64,000 nt of DNA from Candidatus Cloacimonadota bacterium (GCA_023421135.1 JAEZUG010000026.1:19603-83602), one strand, 5' to 3'; positions 1-8,492 are shown, numbered from the stretch's first letter. Notes: generated by a model not told the origin, from the letters alone. Made by a program: numbers and translations.

Positions 1-1467
1 ATTGCTGACTCTGCGGTGATTCTTGGTAAGCAAGAGCGTCAGGATGCTTTCGACGCTGCTGAAGCTGAGATGCTGGAGAAATATGCAGAAGCTGATGGCG
101 ATGAGTACGAAGAAAAAGTTCGGTACTACAAGCAAGCTTTTGAAGAGCTGATCAGACGCTACGTTCGTATGTCCATTCTGGATAAGCATCACAGAGTGGA
201 TGGCCGCGGTTTGGACGAGATCCGTGATATCACCTGTGAAATCGATGTTCTTCCTTTGGTTCACGGCTCAGCCCTCTTTACCAGAGGCGAGACTCAATCG
301 CTGGGAACCGTTACCCTGGGTGGTGGCTCTGATGAGCAGATTATTGATACTCTCGAAGAAGAGTATAAGAAACGTTATTATCTGCATTACAACTTCCCGC
401 CCTTCAGCGTTGGTGAAGCCGGACGCATGGGACCTACCGGGCGCAGAGAGCTTGGTCATGGAAACTTGGCAGAGAGAGCTTTGGCGACTGTCATCCCTTC
501 AGTTGAGAGTTTCCCATATACGATTCGCCTGGTTTCTGATATTCTGGAGTCCAATGGCAGTTCTTCCATGGCTTCCATCTGTTCCACTTGTCTGGCCTTA
601 ATGGCTGGTGGTGTGCCGATAAAAGCACCGGTTGCCGGTATTGCTAATGGTCTCATTATGGAAGGAGACAAATGGGTGGTTCTGACCGATATTATGGGTC
701 TGGAAGATCATCTGGGCGACATGGATTTCAAGTGTGCCGGTACTACCGAAGGTATCACTGCCATGCAGATGGACATCAAGATCGAAGGCATCACCAAAGA
801 AATAATGCGGATAGCCTTGGAAAAAGCTAAAGCTGCCCGTCAACATATCCTTGGGATTATGGGAGAGTGCTTATCAGGACCCAGAGAGGATCTGAAGCCC
901 TCTGCCCCCAGAATCGAATCCTTCAAGGTTCCCACCGATAAGATCGGTGAGGTAATAGGACCCGCAGGTAAGATGATCAAATCCATCATTGAACTCTGCA
1001 AGGTTCAGGTGGATATCACCGATGATGGTACGGTTCGTATTCTTTCTCCGGACAAATCTTCCATAGATAAAGCCAAGTCTATGATCAAAGGCATAGTGGA
1101 AGTCCCTGAGATTGGCACTTTATCCGAAGGAATCGTCACAAGGATTGAGAACTACGGTGTCTTCGCCAAGATCATGGGTGGTGTGAAAGAAGGTATGGTG
1201 CACGTGTCTGAGATGCATACCAGCCGTATCAACCATCCTCTTGATATGGTCAAACTTGGTGACAAGATTCAGGTTAAGATCTCCAAGATCGAGAATGGTA
1301 AGATAGGTCTTTCCATGAAAGGTCTTGAAGGCAATCCTGAGCCTGATCCCAATGCTCCCAAGGATCGCCCTGAAATGCATCAACACCGTGATGATCGCGG
1401 TGGAGATCGTCGTCCGCCCCGTCGTGATGATCGTGGTGGCAGAGACAGAGACAATCGAAGAAGATAG
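1..1467 (+). CDS. pnp: Polyribonucleotide nucleotidyltransferase, C-terminal part (5' end outside window)
   Basis: PNPase degrades RNA 3'-to-5' by phosphorolysis, as a trimer in the cytoplasm. The frame is open from base 1 with no start of its own, so the gene begins to the left; 488 residues are visible against about 700 for the family. Visible in order: the end of the linker, the second RNase PH core (from about residue 57, VDGRG, with the conserved GDMDFKCAG stretch near 240), a KH domain (about 303-365, GxxG loop GPAG at 320-323), an S1 domain (about 372-440) and a basic/acidic tail of DDRGG and RR repeats (441-488). The tail is longer and more arginine-rich than in many PNPases. The identity is secure; the start is simply not in the window. 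Confidence 0.97.
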   Translation: MADSAVILGKQERQDAFDAAEAEMLEKYAEADGDEYEEKVRYYKQAFEELIRRYVRMSILDKHHRVDGRGLDEIRDITCEIDVLPLVHGSALFTRGETQSLGTVTLGGGSDEQIIDTLEEEYKKRYYLHYNFPPFSVGEAGRMGPTGRRELGHGNLAERALATVIPSVESFPYTIRLVSDILESNGSSSMASICSTCLALMAGGVPIKAPVAGIANGLIMEGDKWVVLTDIMGLEDHLGDMDFKCAGTTEGITAMQMDIKIEGITKEIMRIALEKAKAARQHILGIMGECLSGPREDLKPSAPRIESFKVPTDKIGEVIGPAGKMIKSIIELCKVQVDITDDGTVRILSPDKSSIDKAKSMIKGIVEVPEIGTLSEGIVTRIENYGVFAKIMGGVKEGMVHVSEMHTSRINHPLDMVKLGDKIQVKISKIENGKIGLSMKGLEGNPEPDPNAPKDRPEMHQHRDDRGGDRRPPRRDDRGGRDRDNRRR

Positions 1468-1506
1468 TTGGCAAGCTTGAATTGCCACTGAAGCTAATAC
1501 ATAATG

Positions 1507-1530
1507 GTGGCAGGCTGAAAGGCTTGCCAC
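1507..1530 (+). terminator. Hairpin after pnp, possible intrinsic terminator
   Basis: GTGGCAGGC (1507-1515) pairs with GCTTGCCAC (1522-1530) around the loop TGAAAG, with one G-U pair in a 9-bp stem. It is followed by TGCTTTATAA, a poor U-tract. A weaker hairpin (TGGCAA 1469-1474 with TTGCCA 1482-1487) lies just before it. It sits between pnp and ahcY, only 22 bases before the ahcY start, so it may attenuate rather than stop transcription. Confidence 0.5.
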
Positions 1531-1552
1531 TGCTTTATAAAACGAGGAATAA

Positions 1553-2956
1553 ATGGATTACAAGATAGCTGATCTTAGTCTGCATGAATATGGCAGAAAA
1601 GAGATAGAAATTGCTGAGATTGAGATGCCAGGGCTTGTTACACTACGTAGCAAGTATGGTGCTGAGAAGCCTCTAAAAGGTGCCAGGATCACCGGTAGTT
1701 TGCACATGACCATACAGACAGCAGTTCTGATCGAGACCTTGGTTGAGCTGGGTGCATCTGTACGTTGGGCAAGCTGTAATATCTTCAGCACCCAGGATCA
1801 TGCTGCAGCAGCGATAGCCAAGGCTGGCATTCCGGTTTTTGCCTGGAAAGGTGAGAACCTGGAGGAGTATTGGTGGTGCACACTTCAAGCTCTGTCCTGG
1901 GGTGATGGTGGCCCGGACTTGATAGTTGATGATGGTGGAGATGCTACTCTGATGATCCATGAAGGATTTCGTCTGGAAGAAGAATATGCTCACACCGGAG
2001 TATTACCCCTGACCGACCAGAATAGCGCGGAATTGGCGATATTACAGGGATTGCTTTTGCAAGACCTTCCGAACAACCCTCAGAAATGGCACAGAATAGC
2101 AAAAGCTATCAAGGGTGTAAGCGAGGAAACTACCACCGGTGTTCACCGGTTGTATCAGATGCTGGAATCCGGTTCTCTGCTTTTTCCTGCTATCAATGTA
2201 AATGACTCTGTTACCAAAAGCAAGTTCGACAATCTCTATGGCTGCAGAGAGTCTTTGGCAGACGGAATCAAGCGGGGAACAGACGTGATGGTTGCCGGAA
2301 AGGTTGTAGTTGTTTGCGGCTATGGCGATGTTGGTAAGGGCTGTGCACAATCCATGAGAGGTCTGGGAGCCAGAGTTGTGATTACAGAGATAGATCCTAT
2401 CTGTGCACTTCAAGCCAGTATGGAAGGTTATGAAGTGAACCTTCTGGACAATATGCTGGAAACAGCAGACATTTTCGTTACAGCTACAGGTAATTGCGAT
2501 GTGATCCGTGCTGACCATATGATGATGATGAAAAACAACGCTATCGTATGCAACATCGGACACTTTGATAATGAGATACAGGTGGAGAAGCTTTACCATA
2601 TTGAAGGTGTAAAGAAGATCAATATCAAACCTCAGGTGGATAAGATCAAGCTTCCCAACGACAAGTCCATTATTCTGCTTTCAGAAGGCAGGCTGGTGAA
2701 TCTGGGTAATGCAACCGGGCATCCTTCCTTCGTGATGAGCTGTTCATTCACCAATCAGGTTCTGGCTCAGATGGATCTCTGGACTCATGATCACGAGATA
2801 TCAGTCATGACTTTAAGCAAAGAGCTGGATGAAGAAGTCGCAAGGCTGCATCTGGATAAGCTGGGCGTTAAGCTCACAAAACTTACTGAACGTCAGGCCA
2901 GCTATATAGGTGTATCTCCGGATGGGCCTTATAAGCCTGAACACTATCGATACTAA
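1553..2956 (+). CDS. ahcY: Adenosylhomocysteinase
   Basis: It hydrolyses S-adenosylhomocysteine to adenosine and homocysteine, relieving product inhibition of methyltransferases; it is cytoplasmic, NAD-dependent and tetrameric. The 467 residues carry the N-terminal substrate domain (HMTIQTAVLIETL, STQDHAAAA), the Rossmann motif GYGDVGKG near residues 255-262, NIGHFDNEI, and the invariant C-terminus ending KPEHYRY. The segment near residues 175-200 (PQKWHRIAKAIKG...) is the insertion seen in many bacterial members. GAGGAA before the ATG serves as ribosome binding site. It stands between pnp and the sugar cluster, and I see no other methyl-cycle gene adjacent. Confidence 0.97.
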   Translation: MDYKIADLSLHEYGRKEIEIAEIEMPGLVTLRSKYGAEKPLKGARITGSLHMTIQTAVLIETLVELGASVRWASCNIFSTQDHAAAAIAKAGIPVFAWKGENLEEYWWCTLQALSWGDGGPDLIVDDGGDATLMIHEGFRLEEEYAHTGVLPLTDQNSAELAILQGLLLQDLPNNPQKWHRIAKAIKGVSEETTTGVHRLYQMLESGSLLFPAINVNDSVTKSKFDNLYGCRESLADGIKRGTDVMVAGKVVVVCGYGDVGKGCAQSMRGLGARVVITEIDPICALQASMEGYEVNLLDNMLETADIFVTATGNCDVIRADHMMMMKNNAIVCNIGHFDNEIQVEKLYHIEGVKKINIKPQVDKIKLPNDKSIILLSEGRLVNLGNATGHPSFVMSCSFTNQVLAQMDLWTHDHEISVMTLSKELDEEVARLHLDKLGVKLTKLTERQASYIGVSPDGPYKPEHYRY

Positions 2957-3008
2957 GAGAAATGCCCGATCACGGGATTATAGAGATAATGCACTATAAG
3001 GAGATTAT

Positions 3009-4307
3009 ATGGAATTAATCAAGAAGATCAAAGACAAGTCCCTCACTGTTGGCGTGATAGGATTGGGTTATGTAGGATTGCCTATGGCAGTCACCATTGC
3101 CAAGAAGGGTTTCAAGGTTATCGGTTTTGAAGTCTCTGATTATGCGATAGAGCATGTGAATGCCGGAGAGAATTATATCGGCGACGTTACCGACGAGGAT
3201 CTGAAGAAAGTCGTGAGTAATGGGTTACTTTGCGCCACCAAAGATTATAGCCGTATCTCAGAAGTACAGGCTATCATGATCGCAGTGCCAACTCCTCTGG
3301 ATCGTTATCATCAACCAGATGTCACTTTCATCAAGCTGGCAACTCAGGCAATGGCACCTCATATCGTTCCCGGAACCCTTGTTGTGCTGGAAAGTACCAC
3401 ATATCCAGGAACCACCCGTGAGATCATCCTTCCTGAGTTTGAGAAACAGGGCTTGATAGTTGGTGAGACTGTGTTCTTAGCCTTTTCTCCTGAAAGGGTT
3501 GATCCGGGTAATGAAACCTATAAGACTCACAATACTCCCAAGGTTGTGGGGGGTATTACTCCAAAGTGTAATGAGGTATCCAAAGCTTTATACGAGAGTA
3601 TTCTTGATGCTCCCGTCCACTGTGTATCATCACCTGAAGTGGCGGAGATGGAGAAGATTTATGAGAATACCTTCCGTAATATCAATATAGCTCTTGCCAA
3701 TGAGATGACAGTTCTCTGCGAGAGAATGGGCATCAGCATTTGGGAAGTGATAGACGCTGCCAAGACCAAGCCTTACGGTTTCATGGCCTTCTATCCCGGG
3801 CCTGGAGTAGGTGGTCACTGTATCCCCATCGATCCCTTCTACCTTACATGGAAAGCCAGGGAGTTTGAGTTCCATACCCGTCTGATCGAACTGGCTGGAG
3901 AAATCAATATAGACATGCCTGAATATGTGGTTCAGAGAGCCATCAAAGTTCTTAACCGCAAAGGTATTGCCATCTCCAGAGCAAAGATCTTGCTGCTGGG
4001 TGCCGCCTACAAGAAAGATATCCGTGATATGCGTGAATCCCCAGTGGAACAGGTGATCGAGCAGCTTGAGGCTCATGATGCTGATTTTGAGATTCATGAT
4101 CCCTACGTGGAAGAATTTCACAATGAAAGAAACGGTAAGACCTATGACACTATTGCTCTGGGTAACCTGATCAAATACGATCTGATTATTGTGATTACAG
4201 ACCACTCCTGCGTAGATTATAAAGCTATTGCCGAGAGCGGTGTGAGTGTTCTTGACACCCGAAATGCCTTCAAGGGTATCAAGGCAGAAAACGTTGAGAT
4301 TCTCTAA
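3009..4307 (+). CDS. Nucleotide-sugar dehydrogenase, UDP-GlcNAc 6-dehydrogenase type (WbpA/TviB-like)
   Basis: This is a UDP-sugar 6-dehydrogenase that oxidises C6 of a UDP-hexose, probably UDP-GlcNAc, to the uronic acid using two NAD+. Of 432 residues, VGVIGLGYVGLP (14-25) is the NAD site and GGHCIPIDPFYL holds the catalytic cysteine (C271). PVEQVIEQLEAH and HDPYV mark the C-terminal UDP-binding domain. HCIPIDP rather than SCFPKD places it in the WbpA/TviB branch rather than the UDP-glucose branch; the second dehydrogenase of this cluster, at 5872, belongs to the latter. AAGGAGATTAT before the ATG is a good ribosome binding site. The exact substrate is inferred from motif type and context. 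Confidence 0.88.
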   Translation: MELIKKIKDKSLTVGVIGLGYVGLPMAVTIAKKGFKVIGFEVSDYAIEHVNAGENYIGDVTDEDLKKVVSNGLLCATKDYSRISEVQAIMIAVPTPLDRYHQPDVTFIKLATQAMAPHIVPGTLVVLESTTYPGTTREIILPEFEKQGLIVGETVFLAFSPERVDPGNETYKTHNTPKVVGGITPKCNEVSKALYESILDAPVHCVSSPEVAEMEKIYENTFRNINIALANEMTVLCERMGISIWEVIDAAKTKPYGFMAFYPGPGVGGHCIPIDPFYLTWKAREFEFHTRLIELAGEINIDMPEYVVQRAIKVLNRKGIAISRAKILLLGAAYKKDIRDMRESPVEQVIEQLEAHDADFEIHDPYVEEFHNERNGKTYDTIALGNLIKYDLIIVITDHSCVDYKAIAESGVSVLDTRNAFKGIKAENVEIL

Positions 4308-4323
4308 GAGACAAGATATACAT

Positions 4324-4352
4324 GCAAAGCCCGTATTCTATGCGGGCTTTGC
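4324..4352 (+). terminator. Perfect 10-bp hairpin at the 5' end of the NusG-paralogue gene
   Basis: GCAAAGCCCG (4324-4333) pairs perfectly with CGGGCTTTGC (4343-4352) around a 9-nt loop and is followed by TTTCTAG, a short U-tract. It starts 17 bases after the stop of the upstream dehydrogenase. It could be an intrinsic terminator or an RNA element read by the antiterminator encoded immediately downstream. If translation of that gene starts at 4322 the hairpin lies inside the coding region; if at 4364 it lies in the leader. Confidence 0.6.
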
Positions 4353-4363
4353 TTTCTAGTGAA

Positions 4364-4936
4364 ATGGCGACTCATAAACCCGTCACAATTGATGAACTCT
4401 TTGGCAAGCTGGAGCAAAACCAGACTGAGCTCTGGTATGTGATTCATACCAAGCCCCGCCAGGAAAAGAAGCTGGCAGGATTCTGCCATACGGAAGGTAT
4501 GTGGTATTACCTGCCCCAGATGCCCAGAGAACATCTCTATAACCATCGAAAAGTCATGTTCGATGTACCTATGTTTCCTGGATATATCTTTACCAGTCTG
4601 GATGAGGAAAAACGTGAGAGAATAAAGTATTCAGGGGCTATCGTAAACATCATCAAAGTTAAGAATCAGAAGGCTCTGCTATCTGAATTGAATAGTATTC
4701 TCTTAAGCAAACAGAAGCATCTGGATTTTGAAGCAGCAGTCTGGTTGGATAAAGGTCTTGAAGTAATGGTAATCAAAGGCCCACTCAAAGGAATCAGGGG
4801 CGTTGTGGAGAGTCACACCAAGCTGGAAGAAGTCCAGCTTCAAATTGATATCCTCAGGCAAGCAGTACGCGTGAAAGTAAAAGCGGATCAGCTTAGAATA
4901 CTGGGAGATTACAAGATAGTGGAGAGCGAAGCATGA
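4364..4936 (+). CDS. NusG paralogue (RfaH/LoaP/UpxY-like antitermination factor)
   Basis: Specialised NusG paralogues bind RNA polymerase and let it read through terminators in long polysaccharide or metabolite operons. The protein has an NGN domain (LWYVIHTKPRQEKKLA; PMFPGYIFTSLD) and a KOW-like C-terminal domain (GLEVMVIKGPLKGIRG). Length is 190 residues from the ATG at 4364, or 204 from an in-frame ATG at 4322. I prefer 4364 because the 14 extra residues are encoded by a perfect hairpin and lack family character, but the ribosome binding site before 4364 is weak, while AAGAGA precedes 4322. The last four bases overlap the next gene (ATGA). Position inside a nucleotide-sugar cluster fits a factor controlling surface-polysaccharide genes. 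The housekeeping nusG would be elsewhere. Confidence 0.82.
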   Translation: MATHKPVTIDELFGKLEQNQTELWYVIHTKPRQEKKLAGFCHTEGMWYYLPQMPREHLYNHRKVMFDVPMFPGYIFTSLDEEKRERIKYSGAIVNIIKVKNQKALLSELNSILLSKQKHLDFEAAVWLDKGLEVMVIKGPLKGIRGVVESHTKLEEVQLQIDILRQAVRVKVKADQLRILGDYKIVESEA

Positions 4937-5862
4937 AGATAGTAGTAACAGGTGGAGCAGGGTTTATCGGTTCAAACGTAGTTGATGCCTTCCTGGGTGC
5001 CGGTCATGAAGTAGTAGTAATTGATAACTTGAGTACTGGTTACAGGCATAACATCAATCCATCAGCAAAGTTCTATGAGATGGATATTTGTTCCTCGGAA
5101 CTGACCTCAGTTCTGCAAAAAGAGGAAGCAGACATCATTTGTCACCATGCTGCTCAAGCCAGTGTTCCAGTTTCGGTAAAAGACCCCTTATACGATGCTA
5201 ACACAAATGTTATGGGCTTCATCAACCTTTTGCAGGGTGCTGTGATAAACAGAGTGAAGAAAGTAATCTTTATCTCCAGTGGTGGTGCTTTGTATGGAGA
5301 AGCAGAAGAGTATCCCACTACAGAAAACTATCAGCCTGTACCTCTATCTGTATATGCTATAAACAAAATGGTTGGCGAGATCTATCTACATTTTTACAAA
5401 CACCAATATGGCTTGGACTACACAGTTCTACGCTATGCCAATGTCTATGGCCCCAGACAGGTTTCGCACGGTGAAGCAGGGGTTGTCTCCATCTTCATCG
5501 AAAAGCTTCTCGGAGGTGAAACACCAACCATCAATCGTTACGAGGATCAGCCTAATGGAATGATTCGAGACTATGTCTTTGTTCAGGATGTGGTCAAAGC
5601 CAATCTGGCAGCGCTGGAAAGGGGAAGCGGAGAAGCCTTCAATATAGGCACATGCATTCCCACATCTACTCTCACATTGTACAATGAGATTTGTCTCCAA
5701 CTTGGTATCGTTACCGAGCCATACTTTGCACTGGCCAGGTTGGGAGACCTGAAAAACAGTTTATTGAACTATGACAAGGCTGCCAGTGTTCTGGGCTGGA
5801 AACCAGATTACAGCTTAGCTTCTGGCATAGCTGAAACGATCAAGTATTTTAAGAATAAGTAG
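4933..5862 (+). CDS. NAD-dependent epimerase/dehydratase, UDP-glucose 4-epimerase-like
   Basis: An extended short-chain dehydrogenase acting on a nucleotide sugar, most likely a UDP-hexose 4-epimerase. The 309 residues carry VTGGAGFIGS (4-13), the DNLSTGYRHNI segment typical of UDP-sugar epimerases, HHAAQASVPVSV, SSGGALYGE, and the catalytic Y141-K145 pair (YAINK). NVYGPRQ and RDYVFVQDVVKA follow as in the GalE/WbpP branch. It overlaps the NusG paralogue by four bases (ATGA), so the two are translationally coupled. Partners are the two UDP-sugar dehydrogenases on either side. A dehydratase or decarboxylase activity cannot be excluded from sequence alone. Confidence 0.85.
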   Translation: MKIVVTGGAGFIGSNVVDAFLGAGHEVVVIDNLSTGYRHNINPSAKFYEMDICSSELTSVLQKEEADIICHHAAQASVPVSVKDPLYDANTNVMGFINLLQGAVINRVKKVIFISSGGALYGEAEEYPTTENYQPVPLSVYAINKMVGEIYLHFYKHQYGLDYTVLRYANVYGPRQVSHGEAGVVSIFIEKLLGGETPTINRYEDQPNGMIRDYVFVQDVVKANLAALERGSGEAFNIGTCIPTSTLTLYNEICLQLGIVTEPYFALARLGDLKNSLLNYDKAASVLGWKPDYSLASGIAETIKYFKNK

Positions 5863-5871
5863 AGGTTTACA

Positions 5872-7197
5872 ATGAAACTCGCTGTTATAGGCACTGGGTA
5901 TGTGGGCTTGGTGACAGGCACTTGCTTTGCCGAAATGGGGAACAACGTAGTCTGTGTTGATAATGATCTGAAGAAAATAGATATGCTCAACAACGGCAAA
6001 ATACCCATTTGGGAGCCTGGTTTGGAAGAGATGGTGCGCCGTAATCATCAGGAAGGCCGGCTTAGCTTCACTGCAGACCTTCAAACAGCCGTAAAGAACT
6101 CTCTGATGCTCTTTATTGCAGTTGGAACCCCTCCCGGTGAAGACGGCTCGGCCGATCTGCAGTATGTGCTTCAAGTGGCTGCAGGTATAGCAGAAGCTAT
6201 GGATGGATATAGAATCATAGTAAATAAGTCCACTGTTCCAGTGGGCACGGCAGATCTGGTGAGAAGAACCATCAGTGATATACTGGAAATGCGTGAACTG
6301 GATGCAGGGTTTGATGTTGTATCAAATCCTGAATTCCTGAAGGAAGGAGCTGCGATAGATGACTTTATGAAGCCCGACCGAGTGATTGTTGGCACAGATA
6401 AGAAAGAAGTCGCAGACCTGATGAGAGAGCTCTATGCTCCATTCAACAGAACCACAAATCGCGTGATAACCATGTCCATCAAATCTGCTGAGATGACCAA
6501 ATACGCAGCCAATGCCATGCTTGCCACCAAGATCTCCTTTATGAATGAGATTGCCCGTCTCTGTGACAAATTGGGTGCTGATGTAGCAGAAGTGAGAAAC
6601 GGGATTGGTAGCGATAGTAGAATAGGCTACAAGTTCATTTACCCCGGTGTCGGCTACGGGGGATCCTGCTTCCCCAAAGATGTTAAAGCACTAATTCACA
6701 TGTCCAATAAGAACTCACTGGATGCCAAAGTCTTAACGGCTGTCGAAGAAGTGAACATCGAGCAGAAACGCATCCTGGTTGATAAACTAATTAATCGTTT
6801 TGGAAAGGATCTATCCGGCAAGTGCTTTGCCATTTGGGGGCTAGCCTTCAAGCCCCAAACTGACGACATGCGGGAAGCACCATCAGTAGTGATCATCAAA
6901 GAGCTTCTATCTTTGGGTGCCAAGCTCCGGCTCTACGATCCGGTAGCTATGAATGAATCCAAAAAGATTGTCCCGGAGAGCGATAGAACATGCTACTGCG
7001 ACAATGAGTATGACTCTCTGGAGGGATCGGATGCCATGCTCTTAATCACTGAATGGCATCAATTCAGATACCCGGATTTTGAAAGAATGAAATCACTTCT
7101 GGTTCAACCGATCATCTTCGATGGCAGGAATCAGTATGATGTTAAACAACTGAATGAGCTGGGATTTGAGTATTACTGTATAGGTCGAGGGAACTAA
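5872..7197 (+). CDS. ugd: UDP-glucose 6-dehydrogenase
   Basis: It oxidises UDP-glucose to UDP-glucuronate with two NAD+. The 441 residues begin with the NAD motif VIGTGYVGLVTG (4-15), contain STVPVGTAD and SNPEFLKEGAA, the catalytic cysteine in GGSCFPKD (C266), and the C-terminal WGLAFKPQTDDMREAPS domain. The FLKEG and SCFPKD motifs are those of the Ugd/TuaD branch, in contrast to the HCIPIDP enzyme at 3009. AGAGG precedes the ATG. It is the last gene of the + strand cluster and is followed by a clear hairpin. UDP-glucuronate could be a substrate for the neighbouring epimerase. Confidence 0.95.
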   Translation: MKLAVIGTGYVGLVTGTCFAEMGNNVVCVDNDLKKIDMLNNGKIPIWEPGLEEMVRRNHQEGRLSFTADLQTAVKNSLMLFIAVGTPPGEDGSADLQYVLQVAAGIAEAMDGYRIIVNKSTVPVGTADLVRRTISDILEMRELDAGFDVVSNPEFLKEGAAIDDFMKPDRVIVGTDKKEVADLMRELYAPFNRTTNRVITMSIKSAEMTKYAANAMLATKISFMNEIARLCDKLGADVAEVRNGIGSDSRIGYKFIYPGVGYGGSCFPKDVKALIHMSNKNSLDAKVLTAVEEVNIEQKRILVDKLINRFGKDLSGKCFAIWGLAFKPQTDDMREAPSVVIIKELLSLGAKLRLYDPVAMNESKKIVPESDRTCYCDNEYDSLEGSDAMLLITEWHQFRYPDFERMKSLLVQPIIFDGRNQYDVKQLNELGFEYYCIGRGN

Positions 7198-7216
7198 CTA
7201 CAAACTACAATGAATT

Positions 7217-7250
7217 ATGGGCACTGCTATCCAGAGATCGCAGTGCCCAT
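7217..7250 (+). terminator. Intrinsic terminator after ugd
   Basis: ATGGGCACTGC (7217-7227) pairs perfectly with GCAGTGCCCAT (7240-7250), an 11-bp stem with a 12-nt loop, followed by TTTATTATTG. It lies between the convergent ugd and thioredoxin-like genes and could serve both, although the T-rich side favours the + strand. Confidence 0.85.
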
Positions 7251-7254
7251 TTTA

Positions 7255-7566
7255 TTATTGAGTTAACTGGCTCAGTTTAGAAGAGAGAATTGGTTCTGTC
7301 AATACTCCAACCAGCATCTCTTTCATTTCACCATTTCTAAAGAATAGAGAGCTGGGCACACTACTGATCTTATAGCCATCAGCAAGCTTGGGAAACTTAT
7401 CCACGTCAACTTTCACAATCTGTACAGATTGATGCTTGAGGGATAGCTGCTCCAGAGTGGCCTGATAATTGCTGCAAGGCTTGCACCACTCAGCAAAAAA
7501 GACCAGAACCCTGGGCTCCGGGGATTCCAAAATCTCCAGATTGTCATTCGATAAATATATAATCAT
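7255..7566 (-). CDS. Thioredoxin family protein
   Basis: A small thiol-disulphide oxidoreductase of 103 residues with the active site W27-C28-K29-P30-C31 and the cis-proline region SSVPS. It lacks a signal peptide, so it should be cytoplasmic. The active site WCKPC differs from the WCGPC of classical thioredoxin, and no thioredoxin reductase gene lies nearby. AGGAG lies about 10 bases before the ATG, and a promoter-like pair lies just upstream. It could be a thioredoxin or a dedicated reductant for one client protein. Confidence 0.88.
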   Translation of the reverse strand: MIIYLSNDNLEILESPEPRVLVFFAEWCKPCSNYQATLEQLSLKHQSVQIVKVDVDKFPKLADGYKISSVPSSLFFRNGEMKEMLVGVLTEPILSSKLSQLTQ

Positions 7567-7601
7567 GCTTATCTGCTCCTGTCGTCTTCGTATCTGAAGA
7601 C

Positions 7602-7629
7602 ATTATAAGCAGATGAGCGCTCCAGGCAA
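7602..7629 (-). promoter_or_regulatory. Candidate promoter of the thioredoxin-like gene
   Basis: Read on the minus strand, TTGCCT (7629-7624) is followed after 16 bases by a perfect TATAAT (7607-7602). The transcript would start near 7595 and run about 30 bases to the ATG. Its leader contains GTCTTC-GAAGAC inverted repeats (7582-7599), with alternative pairings involving GCTTAT/ATAAGC and ATCTGC/GCAGAT. This is consensus matching only. Confidence 0.45.
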
Positions 7630-7649
7630 ACTGCCCTTGTTGTGGCGGA

Positions 7650-8486
7650 CTAGATACCTGCAGTAGAAGCCAGCGTGACAAGTGCCATCACAGCCTCAAA
7701 GATCACGCTATAGTCATTATCGGTATAGCTTACAGTACGGCCATCCAAACGCTTCACATAGGGCATCAGGCAAGCCTGATCTGTCATGGCAGTAGAGTGA
7801 AACTCTATCTTGAGCTCATAGGGACTTTCCAGCTTGTAAAGTGGATAGATTGGATGCTTGAGGGCAGAATGTACTGCAGTAATAAACTCTCGCTGAACTT
7901 TATGGCGGGGATAAAGCTTGGCAGAGAATTTGGAATGAGCTTCCTTGGTGCAGACATAGTGCAGCCAGGGCATAGCATCGGGATCCAATAGCTCATTCTG
8001 CAGCGCCAGATCCCCACTCACCAGACTCACGGGAATACCCAGTGAGCCGGCATAAGCCGCATTGATCAAGGCTTCGCTCATCCGGATGCCATTGATCCAG
8101 ATCTTCTGAATTCTGCTATTGGAGTAACTGTGATCCATGTTACCCTTCAAAGCTCCCGTGCCAGCGTGATAACCCAAGAGCATCACCTGGCTAAAGCTAC
8201 TATCCAGCATGGGCATCATATAAAAGGGTCTGGGTCCTCCGGAGATTAAATTGACCCGGTCATCCAGGGCTGTAACTGAATAATCCAGATTATCACCGGC
8301 GGAGTGAGAATCCGCTATGAGAATCTCAGTGATCTCGCCGTTCTGAGCACTACTCTTTACTGCCTCGATCAGATCTGTCACATGATCCATCATTGCCTGT
8401 CTCACTGCCGCCCGGTTGCTCTTCTCTTGCTCCCAGTTGAAGGTTCCGGGCATTCCTTCCATATCGATAGATACATAAAGCTTCAT
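7650..8486 (-). CDS. M55 family D-aminopeptidase (DppA-like)
   Basis: A zinc aminopeptidase of the DppA family, which removes N-terminal D-amino acids from short peptides in the cytoplasm; the probable role is recycling peptidoglycan or D-amino-acid peptides. The 278 residues keep the family's metal and catalytic positions: D8 and E10 (SIDMEG), H61 (DSH), H107 (GYHAG), H119 (DHS) and E138 (MSEALINA), with spacing close to B. subtilis DppA as I recall it. The stop of psuG lies only six bases upstream of this gene, so the two are probably cotranscribed. No oligopeptide transporter is adjacent. Confidence 0.93.
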   Translation of the reverse strand: MKLYVSIDMEGMPGTFNWEQEKSNRAAVRQAMMDHVTDLIEAVKSSAQNGEITEILIADSHSAGDNLDYSVTALDDRVNLISGGPRPFYMMPMLDSSFSQVMLLGYHAGTGALKGNMDHSYSNSRIQKIWINGIRMSEALINAAYAGSLGIPVSLVSGDLALQNELLDPDAMPWLHYVCTKEAHSKFSAKLYPRHKVQREFITAVHSALKHPIYPLYKLESPYELKIEFHSTAMTDQACLMPYVKRLDGRTVSYTDNDYSVIFEAVMALVTLASTAGI

Positions 8487-8492
8487 ATTGAT

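Noticed and set aside
1120..1530. Minus-strand frame of 136 codons across the end of pnp
   Set aside because: Shadow of the S1 domain and arginine-rich tail; no initiation signal and no family resemblance.
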